Shown here piece by piece: positions 1 through 9,896 of a stretch of 64,000 nt of DNA. Each line of letters starts with the position of its first letter. The stretch's first letter is position 1. This DNA comes from Leptolyngbya sp. BL0902 (GTDB lineage Bacteria > Cyanobacteriota > Cyanobacteriia > Phormidesmidales > Phormidesmidaceae), in NCBI RefSeq assembly GCF_016403105.1, contig NZ_CP046155.1, positions 3,191,906 through 3,255,905 of the forward strand, in the 5' to 3' direction. The translations under genes and the position numbers were made by a program. Under the pieces are notes generated by a model. That model was not told where the DNA came from and ran no database searches. It worked only from the letters and a program-made list of their open reading frames with translations.

Positions 1-688
1 GATCCACCGGGTTCATTACACTACCGCGCACCTCAGGACGACGGCCCAGCCAGCGCTTACGGCCCGCCTTACCCAGGCTGACGTTCCGCACATCGGCGTT
101 GCCCACTTGGCCAATGGTGGCGTAGCACTCGCGGCGCACCATCCGAACTTCCGTAGAAGGCAGCTTCAGGGTGACATAGTCCCCTTCCTTCGCCACCACC
201 TGAGCCCCGGCACCAGCGGAACGCACCATCTGACCGCCTTTTCCAGGCTGCATCTCGATGTTGTGAACGGTGGTACCCAGAGGAATCTTGTACAGGGGCA
301 GAGCATTCCCCACTTCCAGGGGAGACTCAGGACCAGACACCACGGTGCTACCCACAGTCAGACCAGCGGGGGCCAGGATGTAGCGCTTCTCGCCGTCTTC
401 GTAGTGAAGCAGGCAAATGCGAGCGTTGCGGTTGGGATCGTACTCAACGGAAGCGACTTTGGCGGGAACGCCGACTTTATCCCGGCGGAAGTCAATCACC
501 CGATAAAGACGCTTGTGGCCACCGCCGCGATGGCGACAGGTGATCACGCCGCGATTATTACGCCCCTTGGGACGGTGCTTGGATCGGGTCAGCGACTTTT
601 CAGGCTCACTGCGGGTGATTTCGGCAAACTCGGATACAGTTCGCTCACGCGTGCCCGGGGTATAAGGTCGGTAAGAACGGATGCCCAT
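1..688 (-). CDS. rplB: 50S ribosomal protein L2, 3' end outside window
   Basis: Large-subunit protein that binds 23S rRNA near the peptidyl-transferase centre. The reading frame starts at ATG 688 ([17 protein letters not shown]) and runs off the left edge, so about 229 residues are present of a family length near 280. The N-terminal RNA-binding half and much of the C-terminal half are visible, including the conserved GGGHKR stretch and the SAGAGAQ turn. It is the fourth gene of a minus-strand run rplC-rplD-rplW-rplB, the standard order of the S10 operon. Identity is certain; the C-terminus is simply not in view. Confidence 0.98.
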   Translation of the reverse strand, partial: MGIRSYRPYTPGTRERTVSEFAEITRSEPEKSLTRSKHRPKGRNNRGVITCRHRGGGHKRLYRVIDFRRDKVGVPAKVASVEYDPNRNARICLLHYEDGEKRYILAPAGLTVGSTVVSGPESPLEVGNALPLYKIPLGTTVHNIEMQPGKGGQMVRSAGAGAQVVAKEGDYVTLKLPSTEVRMVRRECYATIGQVGNADVRNVSLGKAGRKRWLGRRPEVRGSVMNPVD

Positions 689-744
689 GGAAATACTTGC
701 TGGCTACACGGCAAAAGTTGCGGAAGTCTCTAAGATCAAATTCC

Positions 745-1044
745 TTAGAGATCAGGGAAGAGGGGAATGGAATCCCCAGCGGCGAGGGTGACAATGGCCC
801 GCTTATAGTGAGCCCGGTTGCCGACAAAGCGACCATAGCGGCGCTTTTTCTTGGGAGGGTTGTAGGTGTTCACGGAGACCACCTTGACCTCAAACAGTTC
901 TTCGATGGCGGCTCCGATATCGAGCTTGGTGGCGCGGGGATCCACCTCGAAGACGTACTGGTTGTTTTCCAGCAGTAGGGTAGCCTTTTCAGTCACCAGG
1001 GGGCGACGAATGATGTCAGCCAGGGTTGGCGCAGTATTAGTCAC
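745..1044 (-). CDS. rplW: 50S ribosomal protein L23
   Basis: Protein at the ribosomal exit tunnel that docks trigger factor and SRP. I choose a GTG start at 1044 ([20 protein letters not shown]), giving 99 residues, because a strong AGGAGG lies just upstream and the family begins close to this point; a longer reading into rplD is unlikely. The typical L23 features are the [11 protein letters not shown] region and the [14 protein letters not shown] loop. The start codon sits inside the last codons of rplD (8-bp overlap), which indicates translational coupling. Confidence 0.97.
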   Translation of the reverse strand: MTNTAPTLADIIRRPLVTEKATLLLENNQYVFEVDPRATKLDIGAAIEELFEVKVVSVNTYNPPKKKRRYGRFVGNRAHYKRAIVTLAAGDSIPLFPDL

Positions 1045-1669
1045 AATAAACCTCCTGAATGGCCTCAAGGGCGGGGGATGTAATTACAATCTGGTCAGCG
1101 GCAAGCAAATCGTGGACGTTTAGGTTCGCCGCCGTCAGCAGCTTGACGTTTTCGATGTTGCGGGCAGAGAGGTAGACCAGTTCTTGCTTTTCAGAGATGA
1201 TCAGCAGAATTTTGCCCTCGATATCCGCTCCCCAACGCCCCAGAGCCTCCAGCAGCTCCTTGGTTTTGGGACGTTCAAACTTGTCGGCAAACGCCTCGAC
1301 CACAATCAGGTCATCGACCCGGCTTTGGAACGCGGTACGTAGAGCCAGACGCCGCTCTTTGCGGTTCATCTTGACACTGAAATCCCGAGGCTTGGGGCCG
1401 AAGGTGACACCACCGCCCCGCCACAGGGGAGAGCGATTAGAGCCAGCCCGGGCCCGACCCGTCCCTTTTTGCCGCCAGGGCTTACGACCACCCCCGCTCA
1501 CTTCGGCGCGGGTTTTGGTGGATACCGTTCCCTGCCGAGCGTTATGCATCTGCCGCACCAGGGCACGGTGGACGATGTGAGAGGCGGTTTCTTCGCTGGC
1601 GACTTTGAGATCTAAAGTCGCGCTACCAGCCTCTTGGCCCTCCCAGTTTTTTACGGCGCACTCAACCAT
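1037..1669 (-). CDS. rplD: 50S ribosomal protein L4
   Basis: Early assembly protein that lines the exit tunnel. It has 210 residues, the expected cyanobacterial length, beginning [15 protein letters not shown]. The tunnel-loop signature is seen as [19 protein letters not shown], followed by the conserved [17 protein letters not shown] segment. It lies between rplC and rplW in canonical order and overlaps the rplW start by 8 bp. Nothing unusual. Confidence 0.98.
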   Translation of the reverse strand: MVECAVKNWEGQEAGSATLDLKVASEETASHIVHRALVRQMHNARQGTVSTKTRAEVSGGGRKPWRQKGTGRARAGSNRSPLWRGGGVTFGPKPRDFSVKMNRKERRLALRTAFQSRVDDLIVVEAFADKFERPKTKELLEALGRWGADIEGKILLIISEKQELVYLSARNIENVKLLTAANLNVHDLLAADQIVITSPALEAIQEVYCD

Positions 1670-1734
1670 TGTCTTGACCTATCCCTACAACTCCGAAAGT
1701 CTCTCAAAAACGGCCCATCTCAATGCTTGAGGGA

Positions 1735-2370
1735 CTAGGCCTTCACCCATTTGGCCGGGGCAACGCTCAGCAGCGCACCGGGCTTACCCGGAACTGCGCC
1801 CTTAATCAGCAGCAGGTTGCGCTCGTTGTCTACCCGCACCACTTCCAGCTTGCGAACCGTCACCTGGGTGTTGCCCAACTGACCCGCCATCCGCTTGCCG
1901 GGATAGACACGACCAGGGGTGGTACCCGCTCCGGTGGAACCGGGCAGGCGGTGGTTCTTAGAACCGTGGGCCATGGGGCCACGGCGGAAGTTGTGGCGCT
2001 TTTGATAGCCCGCAAACCCACGACCAATGCTCTTGCCCGTGACGTCCACCAACTGACCAGCGGCGAAGGACTCGGCGGTGATTGCTTGGCCGAGTTCGTA
2101 GCCCTCTGCCGCATCCACCCGATACTCTTTCAGGTGGCGCAGGGGGGCGCTGCCAGATTTTGCCAGGTGGCCCAATTCAGGCTTGTTGAGGGCTTTTTCA
2201 GCCACTTCATCAAAGCCCAGTTGGATCGCCGCATAGCCATCGGTATCTGGAGTTTTCACCTGCGTTACCACGCAAGGCCCAGCCTGGACGACAGTGACCG
2301 GGACGGCGTTCCCCGCGTCATCAAATATTTGGGTCATGCCCAGCTTTTTGCCGAGAATACCGACTGCCAC
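1735..2370 (-). CDS. rplC: 50S ribosomal protein L3
   Basis: First gene of the S10-type operon here; L3 nucleates 50S assembly. I take the GTG at 2370 (read as [18 protein letters not shown]) as start because a GGGAGAAAG ribosome-binding site precedes it and homologues begin with the same VGILG.KLGMT block, giving 211 residues. A longer in-frame reading to 2412 adds a non-conserved leader and is rejected. The central signature [20 protein letters not shown] is present. The gene is divergent from ndhN across about 620 bp. Confidence 0.97.
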   Translation of the reverse strand: MAVGILGKKLGMTQIFDDAGNAVPVTVVQAGPCVVTQVKTPDTDGYAAIQLGFDEVAEKALNKPELGHLAKSGSAPLRHLKEYRVDAAEGYELGQAITAESFAAGQLVDVTGKSIGRGFAGYQKRHNFRRGPMAHGSKNHRLPGSTGAGTTPGRVYPGKRMAGQLGNTQVTVRKLEVVRVDNERNLLLIKGAVPGKPGALLSVAPAKWVKA

Positions 2371-2654
2371 AGCCTTTCTCCCTAACTTACACACTACAAA
2401 ATGCGCTTTCACCTTCTCAGAAGGCTGATGCGCATCTCAACTACGTCAACTTTTGAACGTCACTCAGACGCAGAGGCTCTTAGAGCTTCCTTGACTCAAT
2501 CGGTCACTATTCAAAAGAAAGCTGGCTTCTGAAGGCTCAAGGAGAAGACCCTGTAAAGATCTCAGCCGTTATCTGGCCCTGAACCGAAACAGCCATTTGC
2601 CAGGACTTGAGCGGTGCGCTGACCCCTCAGTATCCTTTTCGGCGGCGATTTACT

Positions 2655-2683
2655 ATATTACATTCCTAAAATGGATATGTCTA
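2655..2683 (-). promoter_or_regulatory. predicted promoter of the rplC operon
   Basis: On the minus strand TAGACA is followed after exactly 17 bases by TAATAT, a reasonable SigA-type promoter in an AT-rich patch of the otherwise gene-free rplC-ndhN interval (2371-2990). It would leave a leader of roughly 280 nt before rplC, long enough for ribosomal-protein autoregulation, although I see no clear mimic structure. I found no convincing promoter for ndhN in the rest of this interval and no small gene. Confidence 0.45.
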
Positions 2684-2990
2684 TAGCCATGGCAAAAGTT
2701 TTTTGATCTGGCCATCGGGACGGCATCCAAAGGGCCTCAAGCACCCAGCAGGAGACCCTTTGGGGACAATTCAGGAAAAATTCAGCGATTAGCCCTGATT
2801 ATCACAGCCCTAGGGAATCCTGGGTGAATTGCCGCCCCTAGGCCGTCGATATACCGCCGCAATGGCATTACAATTTCTGTAGTCTTGGGACTGTCTCTTA
2901 GGAAAAATCGACCCTTGCGCTCCGCCTAGGGCTACTAGACACGGTTCTAAGTCTCGGAATCGACTACTAATCGACGACTTGAGGGCAAGT

Positions 2991-3458
2991 ATGGCGTTAT
3001 TGACCACTGGTAAAGGGTTCATTCGTGATGTCGAAACCCACCGGGCCATTGCGGTGCGAATGCCCTTGGAAGGAGGCTTTGAGGGCCGCTATGAGCGTCG
3101 GCTGAAGGCCAAGGGCTACGAAACCATGAACATCACGGCCCGAGGACTGGGCGATATTGCCGCCTATTTGACCGATGTTCACGGGGTGCGCCCCCCCCAC
3201 CTGGGCAAAAAGACCGTCGGCAATTCCGCTGCCGTGGGCTACACCTACTTTGTGCCACCCATGCTGACCTATCGCCTAGACACCTTGGCCCCCAAGGCAA
3301 AGGGGATGGTGCTGTGGCTGATCGAAGGACACATTCTCTCCCGTCAAGAACTCGCCTACCTGGTGAATTTGCCCCAGATCGAACCCCGTGTGCGCGTGGT
3401 CGTGGAAATGGGCGGAGAGCGCTACTTTAGCTGGGAACCACTGGCTAATTTGCTCTAG
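2991..3458 (+). CDS. ndhN: NAD(P)H-quinone oxidoreductase subunit N
   Basis: Peripheral subunit of the thylakoid NDH-1 complex, specific to oxygenic phototrophs, working in cyclic electron flow and respiration. It has 155 residues from ATG 2991 (MALLTTGKGFIRDVETHRA), the usual NdhN length; an upstream in-frame start would add only a few non-conserved residues. The conserved segments RRLKAKGYE, TYFVPP and GHILSRQELAYL are visible. It is divergent from rplC and is followed by ldpA, a neighbourhood I recall from other cyanobacteria. Confidence 0.95.
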   Translation: MALLTTGKGFIRDVETHRAIAVRMPLEGGFEGRYERRLKAKGYETMNITARGLGDIAAYLTDVHGVRPPHLGKKTVGNSAAVGYTYFVPPMLTYRLDTLAPKAKGMVLWLIEGHILSRQELAYLVNLPQIEPRVRVVVEMGGERYFSWEPLANLL

Positions 3459-3485
3459 TCCTGCACCGATTGCGTCTTCATCTTT

Positions 3486-4856
3486 GTGGCCTGTTCCCCA
3501 GCCTTGTCCGTTGCGTTTGAGCCTCAACCCACACCCTACCAGTCACTCCAGGCAGGGCAATGGGTGAAGCTAATTTGTGGCGCAAGCTATCAGGATATGC
3601 CCACCATCCGGCGGCTGGCGATGATCTACGCCCTGGCAGGTGTGGACTGTGTGGACGTGGCAGCGGATGTGGCGGTGGTGGCAGCGGCGCGGCAAGGGTT
3701 AGCAGATGCCCAGAGTTTGGTAAAGCGGTGGGCTAGGGACGAATCCCTGAACCAGACGAATACTTCAGCGACACCAGGCATATGGCACTATCTTGGTCAA
3801 GACTTACCCTGGCTGATGGTGAGCCTCAACGACAGCGAAGATCCTCATTTTCGGAAGGCTCACTTTGATCCGAATCGGTGTCCGCCGGATTGTCATCGCC
3901 CCTGTGAAACCCTTTGCCCCACCCAGGCGATTCAGTTTGCGGATGCATCCCTAGAACCTTCTGCGTCCCCCGACCTGTCGGGCGTGATCCCCAACCTCTG
4001 CTACGGCTGCGGGCGCTGCATTGCGGTTTGTCCGGTGCAGAATATTGTGGCGCAGTCTCACCAGGCGAGGCCCGAGGACTTTTCGGCGGAGGCGCTGAGT
4101 CTGGTGGATGCGGTGGAAATCCATACCCAGGCGGGGCGACAGCGGGAATTTGCAGCCCTGTGGCGGCGTCTAGAACCCTGGCGCAACCATCTCAAATTAG
4201 TGTCGATTAGTTGCCCAGACGATCCTCACCTTGAAGCTTACCTTCAGGATCTCTACGCGATCATGGCTCCCTTGGATATTCCCTTGATTTGGCAAACCGA
4301 TGGCCGACCGATGAGCGGCGATTTGGGCAAAGGCACCACCCACGCCACCATTCGCCTTGCCCAAAAGGTGTTAGCCACCAACTTGCCGGGATATGTCCAA
4401 CTGGCGGGGGGCACCAACGGCTACACAGCCTCCAAACTTCGGGAACTGGGCCTCGTGCGGCCTGATTCCTCTACCCAGATGGATTATTCAGATGGGCCAA
4501 CCACGGATCCTACTCCGGCCATAGGTCATCACCCTCAGCGGAGAATTGCCGGGATCGCCTACGGCAGCTACGCCCGTACGCTGGTGATGCCTATCCTGGA
4601 AAAGCTGGAGCCGACGTTGCCGGGACTGCTGGAGTTGGGAAAGGTAGAGATCGCCTCTCCATCGGGAGTCGTGAGGCATTTAGAGGACGCCCTAGACGCC
4701 ACCGATGACCTGGGCCGATCCCAAAAATCTGAATCTCTTTCTACAATAGACAGTACAGGCGATCTGAAGGTGGCCATTGACCAAGCCCGGCAGCTTGTCG
4801 GGGCATTGAAGGCAGGCGGTGAGGCTAAAGCCCCTGGCGATGTCAGAAACCCCTGA
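3486..4856 (+). CDS. ldpA: LdpA-like iron-sulfur protein (redox input to the circadian clock)
   Basis: LdpA binds Fe-S clusters and, in Synechococcus elongatus, relays redox or light state to the Kai clock. Two clusters are indicated by the cysteine-rich motifs CPPDCHRPCETLCP (around residue 133) and CYGCGRCIAVCP (around residue 172). The N-terminal block WVKLICGASYQDMPTIRRLA and the CVDVAAD motif are typical. The start is uncertain: GTG 3486 gives 456 residues, and an in-frame TTG a few codons later is possible. It sits 27 bp after ndhN and is probably co-transcribed. The C-terminal 70 residues look variable. Confidence 0.88.
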   Translation: MACSPALSVAFEPQPTPYQSLQAGQWVKLICGASYQDMPTIRRLAMIYALAGVDCVDVAADVAVVAAARQGLADAQSLVKRWARDESLNQTNTSATPGIWHYLGQDLPWLMVSLNDSEDPHFRKAHFDPNRCPPDCHRPCETLCPTQAIQFADASLEPSASPDLSGVIPNLCYGCGRCIAVCPVQNIVAQSHQARPEDFSAEALSLVDAVEIHTQAGRQREFAALWRRLEPWRNHLKLVSISCPDDPHLEAYLQDLYAIMAPLDIPLIWQTDGRPMSGDLGKGTTHATIRLAQKVLATNLPGYVQLAGGTNGYTASKLRELGLVRPDSSTQMDYSDGPTTDPTPAIGHHPQRRIAGIAYGSYARTLVMPILEKLEPTLPGLLELGKVEIASPSGVVRHLEDALDATDDLGRSQKSESLSTIDSTGDLKVAIDQARQLVGALKAGGEAKAPGDVRNP

Positions 4857-4916
4857 GGGATCAAGCCAATTCAAGCCGATTACTTTAAAATTGTGGGCAT
4901 TCGTCCCCAGCAATCT

Positions 4917-6785
4917 ATGGTTAGCGATCACAACGCCCAGTCCTTGGCTAACAATTCCCCAAAGGTTGAGTCGCCCTCTGCTAGCTCACCTGCCCCCGCT
5001 GCCCCGTCTACTGAACCCAACCCGTCTGCCACCGCTGCCCCACCCCAGGCCAACCTCCAAACCAGCACCGATATCACCGACGATTTAGGCCAACTTCTCA
5101 GCATTCTGCCCCCCAGCATTCGAGACAGCGTCACTCAGCATCCCCAGCGGGCTAGCCTGGTAGAAGTGGTGCTGGATTTAGGGCGCTTGCCCGAAGCCCG
5201 GTTTTTCAACGGTGTGGAGTACCTGTCGGAAACGCCTGTCACCCACGCAGATTTGGAACACTGCATTGAGCGGGTGGGCACCTTTGGCGGCGATAACCGA
5301 GCCGGAATTGAAAAAACCCTCCACCGCATCAGCGCTATTCGTAACCGTTCCGGCACCATCATTGGGCTGACCTGCCGGGTGGGTCGAGCCGTGTTTGGCA
5401 CCATCGGCATGATTCGCGACTTAGTGGAAACCGGGAAGTCGATCCTGATGCTGGGGCGTCCTGGGGTAGGGAAAACCACCGCCCTGCGCGAAATCGCCCG
5501 CGTTTTGGCCGATGATCTGCAAAAACGGGTCGTCATCATCGACACCTCCAACGAAATTGCGGGCGATGGCGATATTCCCCACCCCGCCATTGGCCGCGCC
5601 CGTCGGATGCAGGTGGCCCGTCCAGAGGAACAGCATCGGGTGATGATCGAGGCGGTGGAAAACCACATGCCAGAAGTGATCGTCATCGACGAAATCGGGA
5701 CAGAGCTAGAAGCTCTCGCGGCCCGCACCATTGCCGAACGGGGGGTGCAGCTCGTCGGCACGGCCCACGGCAATCGGCTGGAAAACCTGATCAAAAACCC
5801 CACTCTCTCCGACCTGATTGGCGGCATCCAGTCCGTTACCCTGGGCGATGAGGAAGCCCGCCGCCGAGGCAGTCAGAAAAGCGTGCTGGAACGCAAGGCC
5901 CCGCCCACCTTTGACATTGCGGTGGAAATGCTGGAGCGTCAGCGCTGGGTGGTTCATGACGACGTGACCGTCACCATCGACAACCTATTGCGGGGTCGCC
6001 AGCCCGGTCAGCAAATTCGCACCGTAGACGAAAACCAAAAGGTGATCATCACCCACGAACTCCCCGGTTCTGGGCGGGAAGTGTCCAAGCCTTCCCGGTC
6101 GGGTCTAGGTTGGCGGGCCGCTGGCCAAATGATGCCCCCCAACAGCCCATCTCGCCGCAGCCTAGACAACGGATCCTACCTGCGGGCCAGCCTCGGCAGC
6201 GATGCCCCCCTACCTCAGCCCCGGTCTGAGTGGATGGAGCTACTGGAGCCAGCGGACGACCGCGAAGATTTAGAGAATGCCCTAGGGGACAGCCTGCGTC
6301 TCTATCCCTATGGGGTCAGTCGCCATCAAATTGAGCGCGTCATCCAGACGATGGGAATGCCCGTCGTGATTACCAAGGATCTCGATAACGCCGATGCCGT
6401 GCTGGCGCTACGATCCCACAGCAAAACCCAGGCCAAACTCAAACACATGGCCCAGGGGCGCAACCTCCCGGTTCACCTGGTGAAGGCCAACAGCATTCCC
6501 CAAATTACCCGCGCCCTTCAGCGTCTCCTGCGCCTAGACGACGACCCTGAATCCGTCAACCTAGAGCTGTTTACCCACAGTGGTGGCGAAGATGAATTGG
6601 AAGCCCTAGAGGAAGCCCGCCTCGCCGTCGAGCAAATTGTGATTCCTAAAGGGCAACCCGTAGAACTTCTGCCCCGCTCCGCCCGCATCCGCAAAATGCA
6701 GCACGAACTCGCGGAACACTATCGCCTGAAGTCCCTCAGTTGCGGCGAGGAACCCAACCGACGCCTGCGTATCTACCCGGCCTAA
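4917..6785 (+). CDS. Ycf45-type AAA ATPase with R3H nucleic-acid-binding domain
   Basis: Conserved cyanobacterial and plastid ATPase related to SpoIIIAA, probably acting on nucleic acid; the true substrate is unknown. I use ATG 4917 (MVSDHNAQSLANN), 622 residues; a GTG 24 bp upstream is possible. After a Pro/Ala/Ser-rich leader of about 55 residues come a Walker A (GRPGVGKTTA, near residue 180), Walker B (VIVIDEIGTE), a sensor-like GTAHGN, and a C-terminal R3H motif (ELAEHYRLKSLSCGEEPNRR). It lies about 60 bp after ldpA on the same strand. Confidence 0.85.
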   Translation: MVSDHNAQSLANNSPKVESPSASSPAPAAPSTEPNPSATAAPPQANLQTSTDITDDLGQLLSILPPSIRDSVTQHPQRASLVEVVLDLGRLPEARFFNGVEYLSETPVTHADLEHCIERVGTFGGDNRAGIEKTLHRISAIRNRSGTIIGLTCRVGRAVFGTIGMIRDLVETGKSILMLGRPGVGKTTALREIARVLADDLQKRVVIIDTSNEIAGDGDIPHPAIGRARRMQVARPEEQHRVMIEAVENHMPEVIVIDEIGTELEALAARTIAERGVQLVGTAHGNRLENLIKNPTLSDLIGGIQSVTLGDEEARRRGSQKSVLERKAPPTFDIAVEMLERQRWVVHDDVTVTIDNLLRGRQPGQQIRTVDENQKVIITHELPGSGREVSKPSRSGLGWRAAGQMMPPNSPSRRSLDNGSYLRASLGSDAPLPQPRSEWMELLEPADDREDLENALGDSLRLYPYGVSRHQIERVIQTMGMPVVITKDLDNADAVLALRSHSKTQAKLKHMAQGRNLPVHLVKANSIPQITRALQRLLRLDDDPESVNLELFTHSGGEDELEALEEARLAVEQIVIPKGQPVELLPRSARIRKMQHELAEHYRLKSLSCGEEPNRRLRIYPA

Positions 6786-6792
6786 ACCACCC

Positions 6793-6828
6793 TAGCCCTG
6801 CCTCTCCATCGTCCTGAGGACAGGGCTA
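6793..6828. repeat. inverted repeat after ycf45-like gene
   Basis: TAGCCCTG (6793-6800) pairs perfectly with CAGGGCTA (6821-6828), and a smaller GTCCT/AGGAC hairpin sits within the loop. There is no T-tract, so this is not a textbook terminator. It may be an RNA processing or termination element between the ycf45-like gene and psb27. The rest of 6829-6973 shows nothing definite. Confidence 0.4.
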
Positions 6829-6973
6829 TGGCAGGGCGAGGACTTTGGCTAGGAAGCATTTTGAGGAAGAGAACGTCTTAGATCACCGCTCAATATAAAA
6901 TAGGAAGACCTGAATGACGCTTAATCGGCCTTGATCGCTGGTCGTTCGGCCTTGAAATTCTTCCAAGACGCCT

Positions 6974-7375
6974 ATGAAAACCCTACTTTCTCGCTTATTT
7001 GCGCTGATGCTCGTTGCAGTCATTGGCCTCACCGGGTGTAGCGCTGGCACCAGCGGCCTTCTCTCCGGGGACTACCGCCAGGATACCCTGATGCTCGTTG
7101 ATAGCCTCAGAACTGCCATCACGCTCCCTGACGATGATCCAGCCAAGGCCGAAGCCCAGGCCACCGCTAAAGTTGTGATCAGCGACTTTGCCTCCCGCTA
7201 CCGCCGGGATTCCTCCGTGGCGACCCTGAGCTCCTTCACCACCATGCGTACTGCCCTGAATGCCATCGCAGGGCACTACAGTTCCTACCCCAATCGGCCC
7301 CTGCCCGAAAAGCTCAAAACCCGAGTTGAGCAAGAACTGAAGCAAGTAGAGGCCGCACTCAAGCGAGAAGCCTAA
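6974..7375 (+). CDS. psb27: photosystem II assembly lipoprotein Psb27
   Basis: Lumenal lipoprotein that binds CP43 during assembly and repair of photosystem II and keeps the Mn cluster site unoccupied. It has 133 residues with a lipoprotein signal peptide (MKTLLSRLFALMLVAVIGLTGC; predicted lipidated Cys at residue 22). The mature part is a four-helix bundle with the family motifs SGDYRQDTLMLVDSLR, FASRYRRD and FTTMRTALNAIAGHY. It is the last gene of this plus-strand group and is followed by a strong terminator. Confidence 0.95.
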   Translation: MKTLLSRLFALMLVAVIGLTGCSAGTSGLLSGDYRQDTLMLVDSLRTAITLPDDDPAKAEAQATAKVVISDFASRYRRDSSVATLSSFTTMRTALNAIAGHYSSYPNRPLPEKLKTRVEQELKQVEAALKREA

Positions 7376-7413
7376 CCGTCTAAGACTTAGACTGAGGACA
7401 AATCGCTTACCAG

Positions 7414-7435
7414 AACCCGCCCCAGCGGGTTTTTT
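7414..7435 (+). terminator. intrinsic terminator of psb27
   Basis: AACCCGC (7414-7420), a four-base loop, then GCGGGTT (7425-7431) running into a T-tract. It is a textbook Rho-independent terminator that separates psb27 from the rpmJ operon. Confidence 0.9.
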
Positions 7436-7557
7436 AGATTAATTGGAAGATTGATTGGAAGTCTGATACTGAATCCCGACCCCTTCCCCCACCTTAAAGA
7501 CCAATCCCGCTCAGGCTGAGCTTATCGCAGCCAAGCAAGGAGAGATCAAACCGATGT

Positions 7558-7587
7558 TTGACGATATGGACATCCCTTTGCTAGGAT
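7558..7587 (+). promoter_or_regulatory. predicted promoter of the rpmJ-rpsM operon
   Basis: TTGACG and TAGGAT are separated by 18 bases, about 30 bp upstream of the rpmJ ATG. A dedicated promoter here fits the unusual situation that rpmJ follows psb27 and its terminator rather than infA. Confidence 0.5.
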
Positions 7588-7617
7588 AGCAATTCTGTAG
7601 TGAAGTGCGAGTTGGAC

Positions 7618-7731
7618 ATGAAAGTCCGTGCGTCTGTTCGCAAAATGTGCGACAAGTGTAGGGTGATTCGCCGTCGAGGGCGAGTCATGGTGATTTGCTC
7701 TAACCCTAAACACAAGCAACGCCAAGGTTAG
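7618..7731 (+). CDS. rpmJ: 50S ribosomal protein L36
   Basis: 37-residue zinc-binding protein of the 50S subunit starting [20 protein letters not shown]. The zinc ligands C11, C14, C27 and the following H (CDKC and CSNPKH) identify the cysteine-type L36. In most cyanobacteria it follows infA; here infA, adk and secY are absent upstream and the gene begins a new transcription unit. Confidence 0.96.
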   Translation: MKVRASVRKMCDKCRVIRRRGRVMVICSNPKHKQRQG

Positions 7732-7743
7732 CGAGGTTTGGGG

Positions 7744-7836
7744 GTAAGCCATCGGCTTGCTGAGTAAGTACAGGATTAGATAGGTTTCGGAATACCTCGG
7801 TCGCCTTCTTGGACTTGTGCCTTTGGCACTAGGCGA
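7744..7836 (+). promoter_or_regulatory. structured leader between rpmJ and rpsM
   Basis: The 179-bp gap before rpsM is unusually long for this operon. It holds a hairpin GTAAGCC/GGCTTGC (7744-7760) and a nested structure in which TCGCCT (7801-7806) pairs with AGGCGA (7831-7836) around an inner GTGCC/GGCAC hairpin. There is no T-tract. A translational control or RNA-processing role is inference only. Confidence 0.35.
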
Positions 7837-7910
7837 TTACGGGAAACACAGCCTTAGCCGTCAGCATCAATGCTCTGGGAATAAGCTCAATGTTTGGGGA
7901 GATAGTTTAG

Positions 7911-8294
7911 GTGGCACGGATAGCAGGCGTGGACTTGCCACGCGACAAACGAGTTGAAATTGGCCTGACCTACATCTACGGTATTGGCCTCACCCGCTCC
8001 AAGGAAATTCTAGCGAAGACTGGGGTCAGCCCTGACATCAGGGTCAAAGATCTGACGGATACGGATGTCGCTAAACTGCGGGATGCCGTTGAAAGCGACT
8101 ACCAGGTTGAAGGGGATCTGCGTCGTCTAGAGAGCATGAACATCAAGCGATTGATGGACATCGGCTCCTATCGGGGACGTCGTCATCGGGCTGGGCTACC
8201 TGTGCGCGGTCAACGGACTCGCACCAATTCTCGCACTCGCCGAGGCGGCACCCGTCGCACGGTGGCAGGCAAGAAGAAAGCACCCAAGAAGTAA
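7911..8294 (+). CDS. rpsM: 30S ribosomal protein S13
   Basis: Small-subunit head protein that contacts tRNA and L5. It has 127 residues with a GTG start (read [20 protein letters not shown]). The helix-turn region [14 protein letters not shown] and the basic C-terminal tail ([15 protein letters not shown]) are canonical. It belongs to the alpha operon order rpmJ-rpsM-rpsK-rpoA-rplQ. Confidence 0.98.
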   Translation: MARIAGVDLPRDKRVEIGLTYIYGIGLTRSKEILAKTGVSPDIRVKDLTDTDVAKLRDAVESDYQVEGDLRRLESMNIKRLMDIGSYRGRRHRAGLPVRGQRTRTNSRTRRGGTRRTVAGKKKAPKK

Positions 8295-8345
8295 ACCCTA
8301 GCCTCAGCTTTGAGCTAGTTCTCAAAGCACCTGTAATAGGTAACG

Positions 8346-8372
8346 CTCGCTGACATCAGTAGCGAGTTTTTT
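8346..8372 (+). terminator. terminator or attenuator between rpsM and rpsK
   Basis: CTCGCT (8346-8351) pairs with AGCGAG (8361-8366), with an extra AC/GT pair inside past a bulged G, followed directly by six T. The position inside a ribosomal operon suggests partial termination or attenuation rather than a true operon end. Confidence 0.6.
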
Positions 8373-8419
8373 GACTGTCTATTGATTGTCTATGTTCATT
8401 CTGATTTAGTGACAGCACC

Positions 8420-8812
8420 ATGGCCAAACCAACCCGAAAAACTGGTCCCCGTAAGAGTAAGAAAAACATTCCGAGCGGGGTTGCCCACATTCGCTCCACC
8501 TTTAACAACACGATTGTGACCATCACAGATCAGTCCGGTGAGGCGATTTCTTGGGCCTCAGCGGGATCAAGTGGTTTCAAGGGAGCCAAGAAGGGCACCC
8601 CCTTTGCCGCCCAAACCGCTGCTGACAGCGCTGCCCGCCGTGCAATGGATCAGGGGATGCGCCAGATCGAGGTCATGGTGAGTGGCCCAGGTGCAGGGCG
8701 TGAAACCGCCATCCGTGCTCTGCAAGGAGCAGGTCTAGAGATCACCCTAATTCGGGACGTGACCCCCATTCCTCACAATGGCTGCCGTCCTCCCAAACGG
8801 CGACGGGTCTAA
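8420..8812 (+). CDS. rpsK: 30S ribosomal protein S11
   Basis: Platform protein near the E-site that contacts the Shine-Dalgarno helix. It has 130 residues, [15 protein letters not shown] at the start, with the hallmark [18 protein letters not shown] and the C-terminal [15 protein letters not shown]. Length and sequence are typical. Confidence 0.98.
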   Translation: MAKPTRKTGPRKSKKNIPSGVAHIRSTFNNTIVTITDQSGEAISWASAGSSGFKGAKKGTPFAAQTAADSAARRAMDQGMRQIEVMVSGPGAGRETAIRALQGAGLEITLIRDVTPIPHNGCRPPKRRRV

Positions 8813-8869
8813 GGTGCTGGAATTTTCTCTGTCCAGCTAGGTCTATCGAGGTTGAAGGAAGGCGGCACC

Positions 8870-9820
8870 GTGGCACAGTTTCATGTCGATTGTATCGAGT
8901 CAGTTGTAGAGCCCGACAAAGGGCAGTATGGGCGTTTTATCATTGAGCCCTTGGAGCGCAGTCAGGGCATTACCGTAGGCAATGCGCTACGGCGAGTTCT
9001 GCTCTCCAACCTAGAGGGTGTGGCAATCACCGCCGTACGAATTGCTGGGGCGACCCATGAATTTTCGACTATTACGGGGGTGCGGGAGGATGTGCTAGAC
9101 ATTCTCCTAAATATGAAGGCCATCACCCTCAAGAGCCACTCCAACCAGGCTCAAATTGGGCGTCTTCTCGTCCAAGGCCCAGCTCGCGTTACCGCTGATC
9201 ACTTTGACCTACCCTCCGAAGTTGAGGTGGTTAACCCTGGTCAGTACGTAGCGACCGTTGCTGAGGGGCACACCCTTGAAATGGAGTTTCGCATCGAGCG
9301 GGGCCAAGGCTACCGGGCGGTGGATCGCAGCAAAGACGATGCAACGGCCCTAGACTTCATTCAGATCGACTCCGTGTTTATGCCTGTCACTAAGGTGAAT
9401 TACACCGTCGATGAAGTGGTGATTTCTGGTTCTATGCAAAAAGACCAGCTCACCATGGATATTTGGACTAACGGCAGCATCACCCCTCAACAGGCGATGA
9501 GTCAGGCGGCGGATATCTTGGTCAACCTTTTTGTTCCTCTCAAAGACGTCACCCTTGAGCCCAAGCCAGACGCCGATCCAGAGGAAAACGACAATCCGCA
9601 CAACCAGATTCCCATTGAGGAACTACGGCTGTCGGTACGCGCCTACAACTGCCTCAAGCGGGCTCAGATCAACTCCGTTGCTGACCTGCTCGACTTCAGC
9701 CAAGAAGATCTTCTAGAGATCAAAAACTTTGGCCAGAAGTCGGCGGAAGAGGTCATTGAGGCCCTACAGGATCGCCTTGGGATTACCCTGCCCCTAGAGA
9801 AAGCGTCTAAGACCGCCTAG
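8870..9820 (+). CDS. rpoA: RNA polymerase alpha subunit
   Basis: Scaffold subunit of RNA polymerase whose C-terminal domain contacts UP elements and activators. I start it at GTG 8870 ([13 protein letters not shown]), 316 residues, because AGGAAGG lies just upstream and homologues begin here. The N-terminal dimerisation domain shows [21 protein letters not shown]. The C-terminal domain (about residues 240-310) shows [12 protein letters not shown] and [11 protein letters not shown]. It follows rpsK by 57 bp. Confidence 0.97.
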   Translation: MAQFHVDCIESVVEPDKGQYGRFIIEPLERSQGITVGNALRRVLLSNLEGVAITAVRIAGATHEFSTITGVREDVLDILLNMKAITLKSHSNQAQIGRLLVQGPARVTADHFDLPSEVEVVNPGQYVATVAEGHTLEMEFRIERGQGYRAVDRSKDDATALDFIQIDSVFMPVTKVNYTVDEVVISGSMQKDQLTMDIWTNGSITPQQAMSQAADILVNLFVPLKDVTLEPKPDADPEENDNPHNQIPIEELRLSVRAYNCLKRAQINSVADLLDFSQEDLLEIKNFGQKSAEEVIEALQDRLGITLPLEKASKTA

Positions 9821-9896
9821 GGTTTGGCTGTGGTCTGAGACCCTGGCCCAACGACGTCCTTATTGTTTACCCTATTGTTCACCTGAGTTAAGAGTC

